Origin: Platanthera guangdongensis
Taxonomy: Eukaryota > Streptophyta > Magnoliopsida > Asparagales > Orchidaceae
Assembly: GCA_039583875.1 (NCBI GenBank)
Contig: CM077167.1
Location: forward strand, 151,483,010-151,547,009
Direction: 5' to 3'
Length of the DNA stretch: 64,000 nt
Shown here: positions 19,788-32,209 of the stretch, piece by piece
Layout: each line of letters opens with the position of its first letter
Position numbering within the stretch: the stretch's first letter is position 1
The notes under the pieces: model-generated
Told to the model about the DNA's origin: nothing
Databases searched by the model: none
The model's input: only the letters and a program-made list of their open reading frames with translations
Position numbers and translations under genes: made by a program

Positions 19788-22012
19788 GAGTCGTCATTTG
19801 AGAGCGAGTTTTTCATAGACGTGTCAATAGTAAAGGTAACTTCTTCATCTCCGACTCTAAGGAGAAGTTTCCCATTACTAACGTCTATAATTGCGCGCGA
19901 GGTGGCAAGAAAAGGGCGACCGAGAATGAGTGGGACCTCGGTGTCCTCTTCGATGTCAAAGATGACGAAATCTACCGGAAAAATAAATTTGTCAACTTTG
20001 ACAAGCACATCCTCAATGATCCCCATAGGGAGCTTAACAGACCGATCCGCCAATTGAATGCACATTCTTGTGGGTTTAGGTTCTCCTAATCCCAACTTCT
20101 TAACTAAAGAATAAGGCATTAAATTGATTGAGGCGCCTAGATCGGCTAACGCACGTTTTACTAATAAATCACCAAACAAACATGGAATGGAGAAACTACC
20201 CGGATCGGGTAATTTCTTAGGTAATTTATTAAGTAAAACTGCCGAACACTCCGCATTTAGTTGAACCGTGGAGATATCCTCAAGTTTCTTTTTATTGGAT
20301 AAAAGATCCTTGAGGTACTTGACATATTTCGGCATTTGTGCGATTATTTCACAAAACGGTAGATTAATTTGGATTTGTTTAAACATGTCCAAAAAATTAC
20401 CGTGATGTTCATCCACCCGATTTTTTTGCATTCTAGATGGATAGGGAAGAGGTGGTTGATAAGCTTTTGGTTTATTAAGAGTAGAAGGCTTAGACGGAGG
20501 AGAAGATGGAGAAATTATTACCTCCGTATCAACCGGAATTGGAGAAGTATCAACCGGATTTGGAGAAGTGGTTACCTCCTTCCCGCTCCGTAGGGTGATG
20601 GCTTTTGCATGCTCCTTGGGGTTGGGCTCTGTATTGCCCGGTAGCGCTCCTTGTTGACGATCGGAGAGCATTTTAGCGATTTGCCCGATTTGCGTCTCCA
20701 AACTTCGAAGAGATCCGGTGAGATTCCGGATGTTGGCGTCATTTGTAGTTGTATATTTAGTGAACAATTCCTCGAGATTGGGAGCTTTGGGAGCTTGCGG
20801 TGGAAAATAGCCGGGTGGAATCGTGTTCGGCGGGCGCGCCGCGTTCCCCGGATTACTCCAAGAGAAGTTGGGGTGATTCCTTATACCCGGGTGATAGGTA
20901 TTGCCAAAATTGTTACCCGGATTATAAGGTGGCCGATTCGGATTACCCATGTAATCCACATGCTCGGCAATAGTAGAAGGCTCCCAATATTGGGGCTCAC
21001 AGGTAGATTTGGACGAGGAAGCAGACATCTCGTTCATCTGTTTTTGCAGTTGCTCAACCTGGAGAGACAAACTTGAAACCGTATCGATTTCATACATCCC
21101 GGCCGGTTTAGGTGGTTTAGACCGAGGTGTAATCCATTGATAGGTATTCAAAGCCATACCTTCTATAAGCTCTTGTGCGGCCGCCGGTGTTTTGTTATTA
21201 AGCGTTCCACCGGCGGCGGCAATCAATATGTTGCCTAGTTTGAGAATTTAGGCCGTTATAGAAGGTTTGGATTTGTAACCAATCCGGAATTGCATGATGA
21301 GGACATCGACGAAGCAATTCCTTGAAACGCTCCCAAGTATCATATAACGTTTCCGAATCAATTTGGGAGAAATAAGTGATATCATTGCGCAATTTAGCCG
21401 TTTTAGCCGGCGGAAAGTATTTCGTAAGAAATTTTTCCGTCATTTGAGCCCATGTTGTGATGGATCCTCTTGGTAGAGAACCCAACCACTGCTTGGCTTT
21501 AGTGCGCAATGTAAATGGAAATAACCTTAGCCGGATGGCATCATCGGATACACCATTAATTTTAAAAGTATCGCATATTTCTAAGAAATTTGAAATATGC
21601 GCGTTTGGATCTTCATCTTGAAGCCCATCAAATTGTACATATTGTTGTACCATTTGGATGATGCTTGGCTTCAACTCAAAATTATTGGGGCAATAGCGGG
21701 GCGAACAATACTAGATTGAGTCTCGTCCAAGTTTGGACGGGCATAATAGGACATAGTCCTTTGTTCAACCGCATTTGGCTCACCCATATTGGAAGAAGCA
21801 GAAGAAGGAGATCTAGGAGAATGAGAAGAAGAACTAAATGAAGAAGGAGAAGAAGAAGGCGGTGACGGAGAGAGGATTAATGAAGGATTAGGAGTGTCTC
21901 CTAAGGAGTCCGTATCTTGAAAATTCGGAACTTGAAATCGTAAGCGATGCCGAAGGGTTCGCTCGATTTCCGGATCCAAATCAAAAAGAGGCGACGGATT
22001 CCCTCGGGTCAT
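19700..22012 (-). pseudogene. Athila-1 gag and protease (two frameshifts)
   Basis: Gag starts at MTRGNPSPLFDLDPEIER (22012), 114 nt inside the PBS. It breaks at about 21672, resumes as ELKPSIIQMVQQ...FNGL (21674-21198) containing the Athila capsid core (LFPFTLRTKAKQWLGSLP; TWERFKELLRRCPHH), breaks again near 21220, and continues 21226-19700 (AAAGGTLNNKTPAAAQELI). The last frame also holds a retropepsin-like protease (ALADLGASINLMP, about residue 370; LILGRPFLATS). Restoring either break would need a single indel. The protein would form the particle shell and process it. Confidence 0.88.
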
Positions 22013-22126
22013 ACACCAAAATAAAACAAAATAAATATTTTTTTTTATTTTTGATATTGCTAAAACAAAAAGAAAATGATAAAATTAATAGAGCCTTGCT
22101 TTCAAAATATCAACAAAAAAAAAATG

Positions 22127-22144
22127 TCCCCGGCAACGGCGCCA
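22127..22144 (-). promoter_or_regulatory. Athila-1 primer binding site (tRNA-Asp type)
   Basis: The minus strand reads TGGCGCCGTTGCCGGGGA, the diagnostic Athila/Tat PBS. Five bases separate it from the LTR end at 22150. Confidence 0.95.
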
Positions 22145-22149
22145 AAACT

Positions 22150-23811
22150 TGATGTAGATTTTATAAGTTTTGAAAAATATCCAAACTAAACTCTCAACTA
22201 GGCAAGTGCACCTATCGAAATTTAGTATAGGAAATATCGTATTTAAACTCGGGGACCGTTGAGTATTTGTACTCACAAGGACGAACTATTATTTTATCGA
22301 TCGGAAAATTGGTTTTGCGAAAAACGAAAACGAACGTTAAATGAAGAGGAGAAATTCGATGATTAAAAGACTAGCACTTGATCTAGAATCCCTTTGGGCT
22401 AGAATAAAATCCACGAAATTAAAGAGCACAAGCATCTAAATTATTAACTTTGACCGCGGAGGTTCAAAGCTACGAAGCGCCTCTCTCGAGAATACGCACT
22501 CGACTAACCTTAGGTAGATCGATTAAGACCTCTCGGCCAGTCGAAAGACCTAAGCTTGCTTTAGGCGGTGAACCTCACTAATGGAGTTGACTCCAAGGCG
22601 GAAGAATTTTGCGTTCCTCTCTCGAGGGGAGCAAGAAACTCTCTTTATCCTTGAGTGATCTACTCGTATCCACAACCTCTCGGTAAATCTAGGATACAAA
22701 TCTAAGCTCGAATAAACATAATTTGCAACTTATGAATTCGAAAAAAAATTAAATCAAAGATAAATCAAAGTTTAGAAAATAGAATGCTTGCTAATTTGAG
22801 ACAAAAATAAGAATTTTATTCCATTCCAAAGTTCATCATGATCAAGTGCTAATTGGGAAATTAGCTACTCATCATGATGGGAGGATTACATGAAAGCATA
22901 AAGAAAGACATGATTAAAGAAAAGACTTGAAAGTAAAGATTACACTAGGAATTGAAAATGCAGGAAAACAGTAAATAAAACAGAACTAAGCTCCCCCAAA
23001 AATCTCCTCCCTGGCCATCTGAAGCTGCCTGGAATTTATAGAAAAAGTTGCTGGGTGGTCACGCCCCTAGGTCACGCCCGTGACCTAGGGCGTGTCGGTC
23101 TCGGAACCGTCGTCTTCAAGTCTTCTGAACGTTGGCGCGAAACCGCCAAAAGTCGTTAATTTGCGGGTCACGCCCTAGGTCACGCCCGTGACCTAGGGCG
23201 TGTCTTGACGGTTGTAGAAAACGGCGGGAAGCAGAAACGGCGGGAATAACTCCGGCCGTTGTTGGATGGGTCACGCCCGTGGTCACGCCCGTGACCGTGG
23301 GTGTGTCTTGAGAAAACTCCCAGCGCCTGAAACTGCAGCATTAAGTCGGCACGCCGGGCTGTCACGGGGTATGTCACGCCCGTGCCAAATGTGTCACGCC
23401 CGTGACTTGTTGCAAATTGAAACTGCCATTGACTGGAAGTCAGGGCAAACCACTGGATGTCACGCCTGGTGTACACGCCCGTGAATGATTGTCACGCCCG
23501 TGACCTTAAGGCGTGTAATTTTAATTGACGTGGCAGGTAGCTCCTTCCACGAGCCGGATTCTAGCCCGGATGTCACGCCCGTGACCATGTTGGTCACGCC
23601 CGTGACGTTGGCGTGTTCTTTTGAAATTTTCCTGCTTTTGCGCAGTTTTGTCTCCTGATCAACCCTATAGACTCCAAATTGCGATTTACAGCCCAGATTG
23701 CCCTGAAACAAGAAATTAGAAAAATTCAATAATAAAATTACAAAATATAATTATAAATTAATTAATTATTAAATAAAAATAATGTAAAAACTTGGACAAA
23801 ATTAGAGTTAT
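22150..23811 (-). repeat. Athila-1 5' LTR (1662 bp)
   Basis: Bounded by TGAT (22150) and ATCA (ending 23811), an inverted terminal motif, with the PBS adjoining on the left. A minus-strand TATA-like motif TATAAATT lies at about 23033-23040. U3 (23043-23811) contains a dense GTCACGCCCGTGAC repeat cluster. No long ORF is credible inside. Confidence 0.82.
23050..23620. repeat. GTCACGCCCGTGAC inverted-repeat cluster in Athila-1 U3
   Basis: The palindromic unit GTCACG-CC-CGTGAC recurs irregularly, about nine GTCACGCC starts in 570 bp. Two copies extend to CCTAGGTCACG...CGTGACCTAGG. It lies immediately upstream of the LTR TATA. Confidence 0.85.
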
Positions 23812-26321
23812 CAGACTGTCAGCTTTTTGTACTTCAGAGGAATGTTACTGCTGCTGATGATGCTGATTACCTGAGGATGGTTACCTCTGATGGCTGCTTC
23901 CAGATGATCTCCATGACTGTCTCTGATAGGTTTGCATGGGGGTAGATCTCTGAGAGCTAGAGCCAGTGGCACCAGTTGCTGGAGGAGGAGGAGGTGGTGG
24001 ATCCTTTCTGTATCTGTGAGCTGCACGAGGAGAGTATCCCCTACTTCTTTTTGTATCCTTCTACTGGTTCTTGGATAGCCACATCCATGCAGACATTCCC
24101 TTCTATGGAGTAACATTATGCAGAATGTAATAAGGGGTGTCAGAATTTGGATTAGACTTAGGAGCTGGAGGGGGAGGAGGAGCCTTCCTTTTCTTTGACA
24201 GCATTTTCTTTTTCTTCTTTGCAGCATCTTCATCTGAATCATCATCATCATCATCATCAGCTTCAGCATCTTCAGAATCAGAATCCTGAGGGTTATCATA
24301 AATAGCATCCAGTGCTTTCAGAGTTTTAGCATCAATAACAGCCTTTGTTGTAGAAGGGGCAGAAGTTGAGGTTTCAGGAACTGGAATTCCAGCAATAGGT
24401 GAGGAGGAGACTATAAAGGAATCAGAAATAATAGGGACAGAGCTTTCAGCTGCTGCCTTATTCTCCTCTTCAATATCATCCAGGATTAGCTCATCCAAAT
24501 CTGGCATAGGAGAGTCATCCATAACAAAAACAGGGGCTGAGATGTCTTCTGGAAAACTTCTGGACTGGCTGTAGAGATTGAAGCTAAAGCTGAGATAGCA
24601 AAACTGTCACAGAGTTGCTTAGCAACTGCTGGATTAACTGGAGAGGTATAGGGTACAATAGCCAAATGTGGCTTAGTAAAATCTGCTGGAAGAAACTGCA
24701 AATGTACAGTATCAAAAACTTGCAGTAATTCTGGTAGATTAACTGTGGGATTCATAATGAAATCACCAACAATTTTTATTTGCTCAACTGACTCATCTAA
24801 GTCAATGTCAGTATCCATAAAATGAATCAATTCAATCATCTCAGAATCAAATTCTGGCAAAATATCTGTGTCTGTATCTGAAACTGCTGCTGTGTCTGCT
24901 GCTGTTTCTGCATCTGCATTTGTTGCATCTGCATCTGCTGTTGCTTCATCATAGAGCATCTCCCCCTGCCTGGGTTCAGGAAAACCTGGAGCCAGGACCC
25001 TGAATCAAGAGGAGGAAGCAGAGAGGGCAGAAATTTGAACAGATAAAGAATGAATAGAATTCACGAGAGGTGTAATGGCCTCTGTTGTAAGGGATTTGAT
25101 GAGAGGAGTAAGAATGGTGATGATAGATGATATGGTGGTTGAATCAAAGGAGGAAGGGGAAGAGGATGTTGCATTAGGCGTGGAGGAGGGAGCAACTAAG
25201 GATGGAATGGAGGGTGGAATAGCAGATAGGTGATGAGTGGATGGTGATGAAGATGGAATGTTGGCATCTGGCATGACAGAGTCTGTGGGTATGTTGTAAG
25301 ATGGAATGGATGACAAATGAGGGGGGAAGTGGAGACTGAGGAGGTGTAGGGATATGTGAGTCATGAGGTGAAGTTGGAGGTGTTGGTTGTTGATTAGCTT
25401 ACAGAGGGGAAGATGGAGGTGGAGATTGGATGTTGGTGATGTTCAGAGGTGGAGATGGAGGTGGAGTAGGCACATGAGAAGACTGCTTTGCTGGAAGTGG
25501 TGATGGAAGAGATGGTGGAGGGGGATGGATCTCCTCAGCAGGGTGGGGAGTGGCCTTCACAGCCCTGGTGCTCTCAGAAGCGGGGATGGAAGAGGAGGAA
25601 GCCTTGGAGGGCTTGCAGATCGTCCTCTCCCATCTGCCAAACAAGCGCATGTGAGGCGCTTGCTGATATTAATGAAGATGGTCGGGGAGACCATGCATTC
25701 ACCAGCCTTTTCCTTAAGGAAGATCCCCAGGATTCTTCAGAAGCAGATTTCCTTCTTGCTATTCTTCTTCTTAATCAACTTCAAGAAAATCTTACTCCAA
25801 TCAACATGACGCTTATTCACCACCGCACACATGATAAGGAATCGATGTCGGGTAATGTAATCATGTGCGGTGTGCTTGCCCATCAGTATCTTTCCTACAA
25901 TATCCGCCAAAAATTGATATGCGGCAGAAAGTTGTTTCTTCAACAACTTGTTAGGGTTGCTTCTGGAAAACCCCATTAACTTCAGCATTTCACTAAATTC
26001 TTCAGAATCCATTTCCATTTTATCTTCTCCATTTACCAAACCAAAAATTTCAAAAAGAATTGCGGGAGATAACGGAACAGCATTACTCCCTATAGTTCCT
26101 GTCAAAACATTTTCCTCGGAAACAGATGATGTATACACCCATTCTCTGATTTCAGTTGAGTGCAGTTTAATGCTTCTGGTCATGAAATCCTGGAGACCCT
26201 GCTCATCTAGTAGTTTCAGAATATAAAGAAATATGGGGTCAGAGTGCTGGAAGGAATCGAAATCCATGTCAAAACCTGTGTCAAATTTCATGGCAGCCAA
26301 AGCTCCTGCTGGAATCGCCAT
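23812..26321 (-). pseudogene. B-minus ORF3: extra ORF downstream of pol, broken
   Basis: Starts at MAIPAGALAAMKFDTGFD (26321), about 350 nt after the pol stop. Residues 1-190 contain a block shared with family A ORF3: FLADIVGK at 137-144, HD at 153-154, DWS at 174-176, each one residue from its position in family A. After about 25737 the frame breaks, and segments continue in other frames: GRWERTICKPSKASSSS plus a Pro/Ser-rich stretch (25650-25399), an amphipathic Ile/Leu-rich segment (IITILTPLIKSLTTEAIT, 25364-25005), an acidic domain (24959-24486), then an acidic-basic switch DDDDDDDSDED to KKKKKMLSKKRK (24522-24103), and a basic Gln/Arg/Ser tail to the Athila junction. The function is not known. 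The lysine cluster is nuclear-localisation-like, and no signal peptide is evident. Confidence 0.75.
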
Positions 26322-26672
26322 TGATGACCTGCAAGAAAGATAGAGAAAATGGCGATCAAGAGCAAGAGAACTGAAAGTGCGGGACGGAGGTCGAAGAAAA
26401 CCTAGATAAAAGATTTTCAAAATATGAATCGACAATCTCCGTTCCACGAAAAAGAAAAATTCTTCGAACTGAGCTCGACGAAATAAATTATAGACAAATA
26501 ATTCGTCGATCTCATCCAGAAGAATCAAAAATAGTTCGTTGAACTCCGTTTGACGAAATATCTTCTGAAGCAAAGTTCGTCGATCTTTGATCGACGAAAA
26601 TTGTTTCCACACAGAGAATTCGTCGATCTCCGTTCGACGAACTCTGGAAAATTCATCGAATGCAGACAGAAA
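26322..26672 (-). promoter_or_regulatory. B-minus pol-ORF3 spacer with TTCGTCGA/TCGACGAA hairpins
   Basis: A non-coding spacer of about 350 bp. 26400-26660 carries repeated inverted pairs with TCGTCGA and TCGACGA arms separated by a short A/G-rich loop (AACGGAGA-like on the minus strand). The same spacer and motif occur in B-plus (62140-62529). A weak TATA-like stretch (minus CTTTTATC, near 26405) precedes ORF3. Confidence 0.7.
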
Positions 26673-29600
26673 CTAATTTAACTCTTCTCCATTGATCATT
26701 CCCAATTGATTTATAAAGAATAGATGAGTTTTCTCATCCAAGGGCTTGGTGAAAATGTTTGCTCTCTATAAATCAGTGGGAATATGGATTAAGTTAATTT
26801 TTTTTTGTCCACATTATCTCTAATGAAATGATGTCTTATTTCAATATGCTTAGTCCTAGAATGGTGAAATGGATTCTGTGATATAGCAATAGCACTAGTG
26901 TTATCACAAAATAATGTTAAATTATTTAAGTTGACACCATAGTCTAGGAGTTGGTTCTGTATCCATAACATCTATGAACAGCAGATACCAGCAGCCATGT
27001 ATTCTGCTTCTGTAGTTGATGTAGACACAGATGTTTGCTTTTTATAAAACCAGGAGACAAGTCTCATACCCAGGAACTGGCAAGTTCTAGAGGTACTCTT
27101 CCTGTCCACTCTACATCCAACATAGTCAGCATCTGAGTATCCAGTTAACTCAAATTCTGACTCTGCAGGATAACAGAGTCCTAGATTAGGACAACCATTT
27201 ATATATCTCAAAATTCTTTTTAAGAAAATAAGGTGAGATTCTTTAGGGTTCACTTAGAACCTAGTACGAAGGCATGTGTCAAACATTATATCAGGCCTGC
27301 TAGATGTTAGGTATAATAGGGATCCAACAATTATCCTATAATGCTTCTGATCTACAGGTTTCCCTGCTGCATCAGAATCCACAATAGCATTGGTAGCCAT
27401 AGGTGTCTTCATTCCTGAAGCATCACCCATCCCAAATTTCTTAATAAGCTCTTTAGCATACTTATCTTGGGAGAGGAAGACACCATCAGGGAGCTGCTTC
27501 ACTTGGAGACCAAGGAAGTAGGAAAGCTCACCCATGCTACTCATCTCAAATTTGGAATGCATGAGGTCAGCAAACCTCTTGCATAATTTGGGATCCGTAG
27601 ACCCAAAGATGATGTCATCCACATATATTTGTAATAACAAAATTTGGTCCTTATGATGTCTAGTGAAAAGAGTTTTATCTATGGTTCCTCTTGTAATTTA
27701 TGCTCTAAAAGAAAGCTTGTTAAGGTCTCATGCCAAGCTCTTGGAGCTTGCTTTAAACCATAGAGAGCTTTATACAATTTAAATATAAAAGAGGGTTAAG
27801 TTAGAGAGATAAAACCTGGAGATTGTTCTACATAAACCTCTTCTTGAAGCACTCCATTCAAGAATGCACTCTTGACATCCATTTGGAACACTTTGAATCT
27901 CCTGTGAGCTACATAGGCAAGGAAGATTCTTATGGCCTCTAACCTTGCAACAGGGGCAAAGGTTTGATCATAGTCAATTCCTTCCTATTGCTTGTAGCCT
28001 TGAGCAACAAGCCTAGCCTTGTCTCTCACTATGTTCCCTTGGGCATCTAGCTTGTTCTTGTAGACCCACTTGGTTCCAATAACTGGGTAGTTATGAGGTC
28101 TTGGAACCAAATCCCAAACTCTATATCTCTCAAACTGATTTAGTTCCTCTTGCATTGCAATGATCCAATGGGGATCTTGCTCTACTTCATGGATAGTGAG
28201 AGGTTCAATTTGAGAGAGAAAATAGACATGCATCAAGTCTTGGTTGAGTTGATGCCTTGTCTGTACACCTGCTGAAATGTCTCCAATCACTTGAGATCTG
28301 GGGGTGATCTCTAAGTGTGACAAGATCAGTTGGTGGAGTTTGTTTAGCAACAACTTCTGTAATTAATTCCTCTTGAGGAATGGTACTAGCTGTTGAGGGA
28401 AGTTCAGCCACTTCCACTTGAATCTCTTCTTCACTATCTTCAGCAACCTGTGGAGAAGGATGGGTTGATACCTCTTGGGTAAGGTTTAGTCCATCCATAG
28501 ACTCACACAGTGGTGGAACCTGCAAAGAGCTTATGGTAGAAATCTCTTTCTCCTTATAAGACATGTTAGCTTCATCAAATGATACATGAACAGACTCTTC
28601 AATTTTAAGAGTGGATTTATTAAAAACCCTATAGGCCTTGATTACTTGGGAGTATCCTAGAAAAATCACTTCTTCAGCCTTAGCCTCAAACTTTCTAATG
28701 TATCTCTTGTTATTTGTGTGAATGTAACATATACAACCAAAAACTTTAAAGTATGTGATTTTAGGTTTCTTCCCTTTAAGTAATTCATAGGGGGTCTTAT
28801 TTTTTAGCTTATATATAAGGCTTCTATTCAGGACATCGTTAGCAGTGTTTACAGCTTCTGCCTAAAAGGATAGAGGCATGTAAGCATCTGCCAATAATGT
28901 ACCTACAGATTCAATGAGTGTCCTATTTTTCCTTTCAGCTACCCCATTTTGTTGGGGAGTTCTAGGAGCTGAGAAGCACTGACTGATACCTTCCTTCTCA
29001 CAAAACTCATGCATAAGAAGAGACTCAAACTCTGTGCCATGATCACTTCTCATCAATGTAATATGAGTAGAGAACTCAATCTGTATGGTCCTGAGAAAAT
29101 CTGTAAGAACCTTGAATGTATCTGACTTAGCTCTCAGAAAGGCTACCCAACTGAATCTAGAGAAGTCATCAACAATCACTAAAGTATAAGACTTCCCTCC
29201 TAGGCTTTGTACTGCAATGGGTCCAAATAGATCCACATGAAACAAATATAATATCTTAGGTGAATCACTTTTATTAATGGATTTAAAACTAGTTTTGGTT
29301 TGCTTGCCTAATTGATAAGCCCTGCATAGGTTTTCCTTCTTGTAGGGGACAGAAGGTAAACCTCTAATAAAGTTGTCTTTAGATAATCTAGCTATATTCT
29401 TAAGGTTTACATGTCCTAATCTTTTATGCCACAACTCATTTTGATTACTAGTGATATTGAGTAAACAAACATCAGTTTTGGCAGAAATAAAATCTACTAG
29501 ATATATGTTGCCTTGTCTAAGTCCAATTAAAATTGTTGGGTTTTCAATATTAATAATAAAACAAGAGGTAGAGTTAAAGTGTACCGGATAACCTTCATCA

Positions 29601-30320
29601 CATAATTGACTTATGGATATTAGGTTATGTTTAAGTCCTCTTACATATGTTTCTTTCTTGAAGGTAACTGTCCCAATCTTGACTGCTCCCTATCCTTCTA
29701 ACTGGTCAATGTTTGAATCTCCAAAAATTACCTTTGGTCCTAGCTTGGACTTGTAATTGGATAAATTTGCCTTACTGCATGTCATGTGTTTGGAGCAACC
29801 ACTGTCCAAGTAACATGTCCGACTTACCCTTGGAAAGCTCTTCACCTGTACCTGCAATGAAAAACAAAACTCAATTGTTCTTGACCCAGGTTACCTTGGA
29901 TCCTTTATTTGGTTGAAATGAGAAACTGGATATAACTGACAATGCAAGTTGAGATTTATAACCTAAGGGGTGATATCTCCTAGGTGGAATAACCCAATCA
30001 GCTACTACATTGAATGACTTGTTAGCTTGTTTAGAGTTTTTGTAAGAGAGATATTTTAAGTTTGGTCCTTCTGGGTTCGACGAATTTTTGTAAGTTTGTC
30101 GACCAGAGTTCGACGAATAGGGCTGAGATCGTCGATCTCTACTCAGAGAATGATAATAGCCATTTTTTGCGCCCCAAGTTCGTCGACCTCTGCTCGACGA
30201 ACCATACTAAGTTCATCGATCGCAGTTAGACGAATTGTTATTACTAAAGTCTGCGTTCAGCATTCGTCGATCTGGGTTCGACGAACTGGCTACATTTCGT
30301 CGATTTGAGTTCGACGAATG
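26673..30320 (-). pseudogene. B-minus pol: protease, integrase, RT, RNase H (many stops)
   Basis: Protease site YLDSGCSKHMT is read from about 29805. The integrase region is open at 29434-28862 ([53 protein letters not shown]) and ends at a TAG where Trp is expected. RT: 28669-28205 and 28353-27985 (GTKWVYKNKLDAQG; ARLVAQGYKQ then stop), then 27640-27254 with [13 protein letters not shown]. RNase H: 27253-26789 (GYSDADYVGC; EAEYMAAG; KHIEIRHHFIRD), stop at 26673-26675. At least six in-frame stops, several at Trp or Gln codons as expected from C-to-T decay. The catalytic residues are still recognisable. Confidence 0.88.
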
Positions 30321-30323
30321 CTA
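30060..30323 (-). repeat. Family B palindrome repeats at the gag-protease junction
   Basis: Inverted TTCGTCGA / TCGACGAA-type motifs recur about seven times. In the pol-side frame they read as repeated S-S-N-x-x-R-R peptides (SSNSNRR, SSNPDRR). It is the same motif as in the LTR and the pol-ORF3 spacer, but here between gag (TAG at 30321-30323) and protease. Confidence 0.72.
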
Positions 30324-31994
30324 CTGAACCTTGTCTTTATTAACTGTTTTCTGATTGCTGTTTCTCTTGTCTATAGGTTTTGGATTGTTTTCAGACAATG
30401 GTTTGTTTATAATCTTTTCCTTTCCCTTGACAGAAATAAATTTAATAGGGGTTGTAAGAATATTTTTCTTAATTATGGGGGGCAAGCTTGATGATGCACT
30501 CAAGCCCAGCTTGCCATTTAATCTGGCATTAACTGTGCTTGTTATGTCCATCAGCTTGAGGCTTCTCCCATTGAGAGATTGCTCAAGTTGTTTGGCCTCA
30601 CATAATTCAGATTTTAATTTAATTATTTGTTCATTTGCTAGAGTTAGTTGGTCTATTAGTTTAATATTTTCTGAGTTAACAGATTCAAGATTTCCTAATC
30701 TTTCTCTTAGGGTTTTTATTTTCTTTTCTGAATTAATTAAATCTAAGCATATAGTTTTGAATTCAACTTTAAATAAATTAGAATTAAAGTCAAAGCTTGA
30801 AAGAACCTGATCTGCCTCTGAGTCTGAGGCTGCTTCATCTTCAGATTCTCCTTCTGATCCATAATTGCTCCTGGAGGCATCAATTGTCATAAGGCAAACA
30901 TCCTTGGATCTTGCTTCTTCCTCTTCTTCACTTGAACTGGAAGAGGATGATTCTTCCTCTGTATCACTCCAAGTCTCAGCAACAAATCCCTTGTCTTTCT
31001 TTTTGTATTTGCTATAGGAGGGTCTGCTGCTATGTTTTCTCCTGGAGTCCTTTTCTCTATTTTTCTCCTTCTTCTGGTTTTCTGGACATTCTGATATGTA
31101 GTATCCAGGCTTTCTGCAACCAAAGCACACAATCTCCTTGGTTGGTGTCTTGTCAAATCTGGGCAAATCATCCTGTCTGGATGATTTCCTTCTGAAATCC
31201 TTTTTAGCCATCTTATAGAATCTTTTTGCAAAGAGGCTCATCAATTATTCATTTGATGTTGAGGTCTCACTTTCCTCAGATGCTTTAAAGGCTATACTGT
31301 GTTCCTTTCTCACTGGGGTTGTTTCCTTCTGTTCTGCTGCTTCTCTTAATTTGATCAACTGCTCATAGGACTTTAATTTGCCTAGCAGAGATTCAGTTGA
31401 TATCTCATTTAGGCTTCTGGCTTCTTTGATAGGCCAGATTCTTGAATCCCAAGAGCTGGGGAATCAAATCAAAATATTATCATTCACCTCTATCAGGGTG
31501 ATGTCCTTATCCAATGTTTTGAGCTCATTGATGATTGAGCTCAACCTGTTGTACATGTCAGCCACTGATTCAGCCTCATCCTTCTTGAAATTCTCATACA
31601 GGGATATGAGGTTGGATCTCCTGTCTTTCCTTTCATCTGCAGAGCCAGCTACCATTTGGTTGAGGGAATCCCAAATGGCCTTGGCTGAGGTGCACTCAGC
31701 AACCTTCTGAAATATGTCATCTGACATAGTCTGAGCCAAGATATTCATTGCCTTAGCATCTACCATTTTGTCTTTCTTGTAGGCATCATTATTCTCTGGA
31801 GGAGGTACTGCAGTCATGTTGGTAGAAGTGCTTGTAGAACCTGTAGGTGCTGGGGGTACTCCTGTCAGGATGGAAGCAAAAATATCTTCATCAATAGAGT
31901 TCATGTATAATCTGATTCTTACCTTCCAGATAGCAAACTTGTTAAGATTTCATAATGGAGGTCTGATGCTTGCATAATCTTTATTTTGGGCCAT
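30321..31994 (-). pseudogene. B-minus gag (three in-frame stops)
   Basis: Starts at MAQNKDYASIRPP (31994). TGA at 31950-31952 replaces a Trp (PPLW), then the frame is open from 31904: MNSIDEDIFASILTG, IWDSLNQMVAGSADERKDRR, YNRLSSIINELKTLD. Stops at 31464 and just before 31244 interrupt it. The C-terminal half has a zinc knuckle CFGCRKPGYYISEC in which the metal-binding His is Tyr, a Ser/Glu-rich acidic stretch and a coiled-coil-like segment (EKKIKTLRERLGNLES). Capsid/nucleocapsid role in virus-like particles. Confidence 0.85.
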
Positions 31995-32062
31995 TTCTGT
32001 GAAGAAATAAATCTAATAACACAAACAAACAATCAGATCTCACAAGAGGGATCTTTTTGGTT

Positions 32063-32067
32063 CAGGT
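32063..32067. other. Target-site duplication CAGGT (left copy, A-outer)
   Basis: CAGGT immediately precedes the A-outer 5' LTR and recurs at 58129-58133 after its 3' LTR. This marks one insertion event into the B-minus leader. Confidence 0.92.
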
Positions 32068-32209
32068 TGTTGGGTACATTAGAATAAATGTTCCTGATTT
32101 GAAGAAGTCTCACTCTACTCAATGATATACATCAAATTATATTTGATGTATTTTTGAGTTGCCTTGTGCAGGTTAAGTATTTGCAGGGAAAGCAGAAAAG
32201 ATTCTAAGA

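Larger units (their letters stand above)
16408..23811 (-). mobile_element. Athila-1: Ty3/gypsy (Athila lineage) element, 3' end lost in gap
   Basis: Minus-strand element. From right to left it has a 5' LTR, a PBS of the Athila/Tat type, gag, protease, RT-RNase H and integrase, which is the gypsy order. The gap removes everything after integrase, including any env-like third ORF and the 3' LTR. The right LTR abuts sequence belonging to the B-minus ORF3, so Athila-1 inserted into that element; the predicted 5-bp duplication is GACTG at 23812-23816, whose partner is beyond the gap. Several frameshifts and stops make it non-autonomous. Confidence 0.9.

Noticed and set aside
18353..21076. Plus-strand ORFs of 62-141 codons opposite Athila-1 pol and gag
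   Set aside because: Antisense shadows of conserved minus-strand coding sequence.
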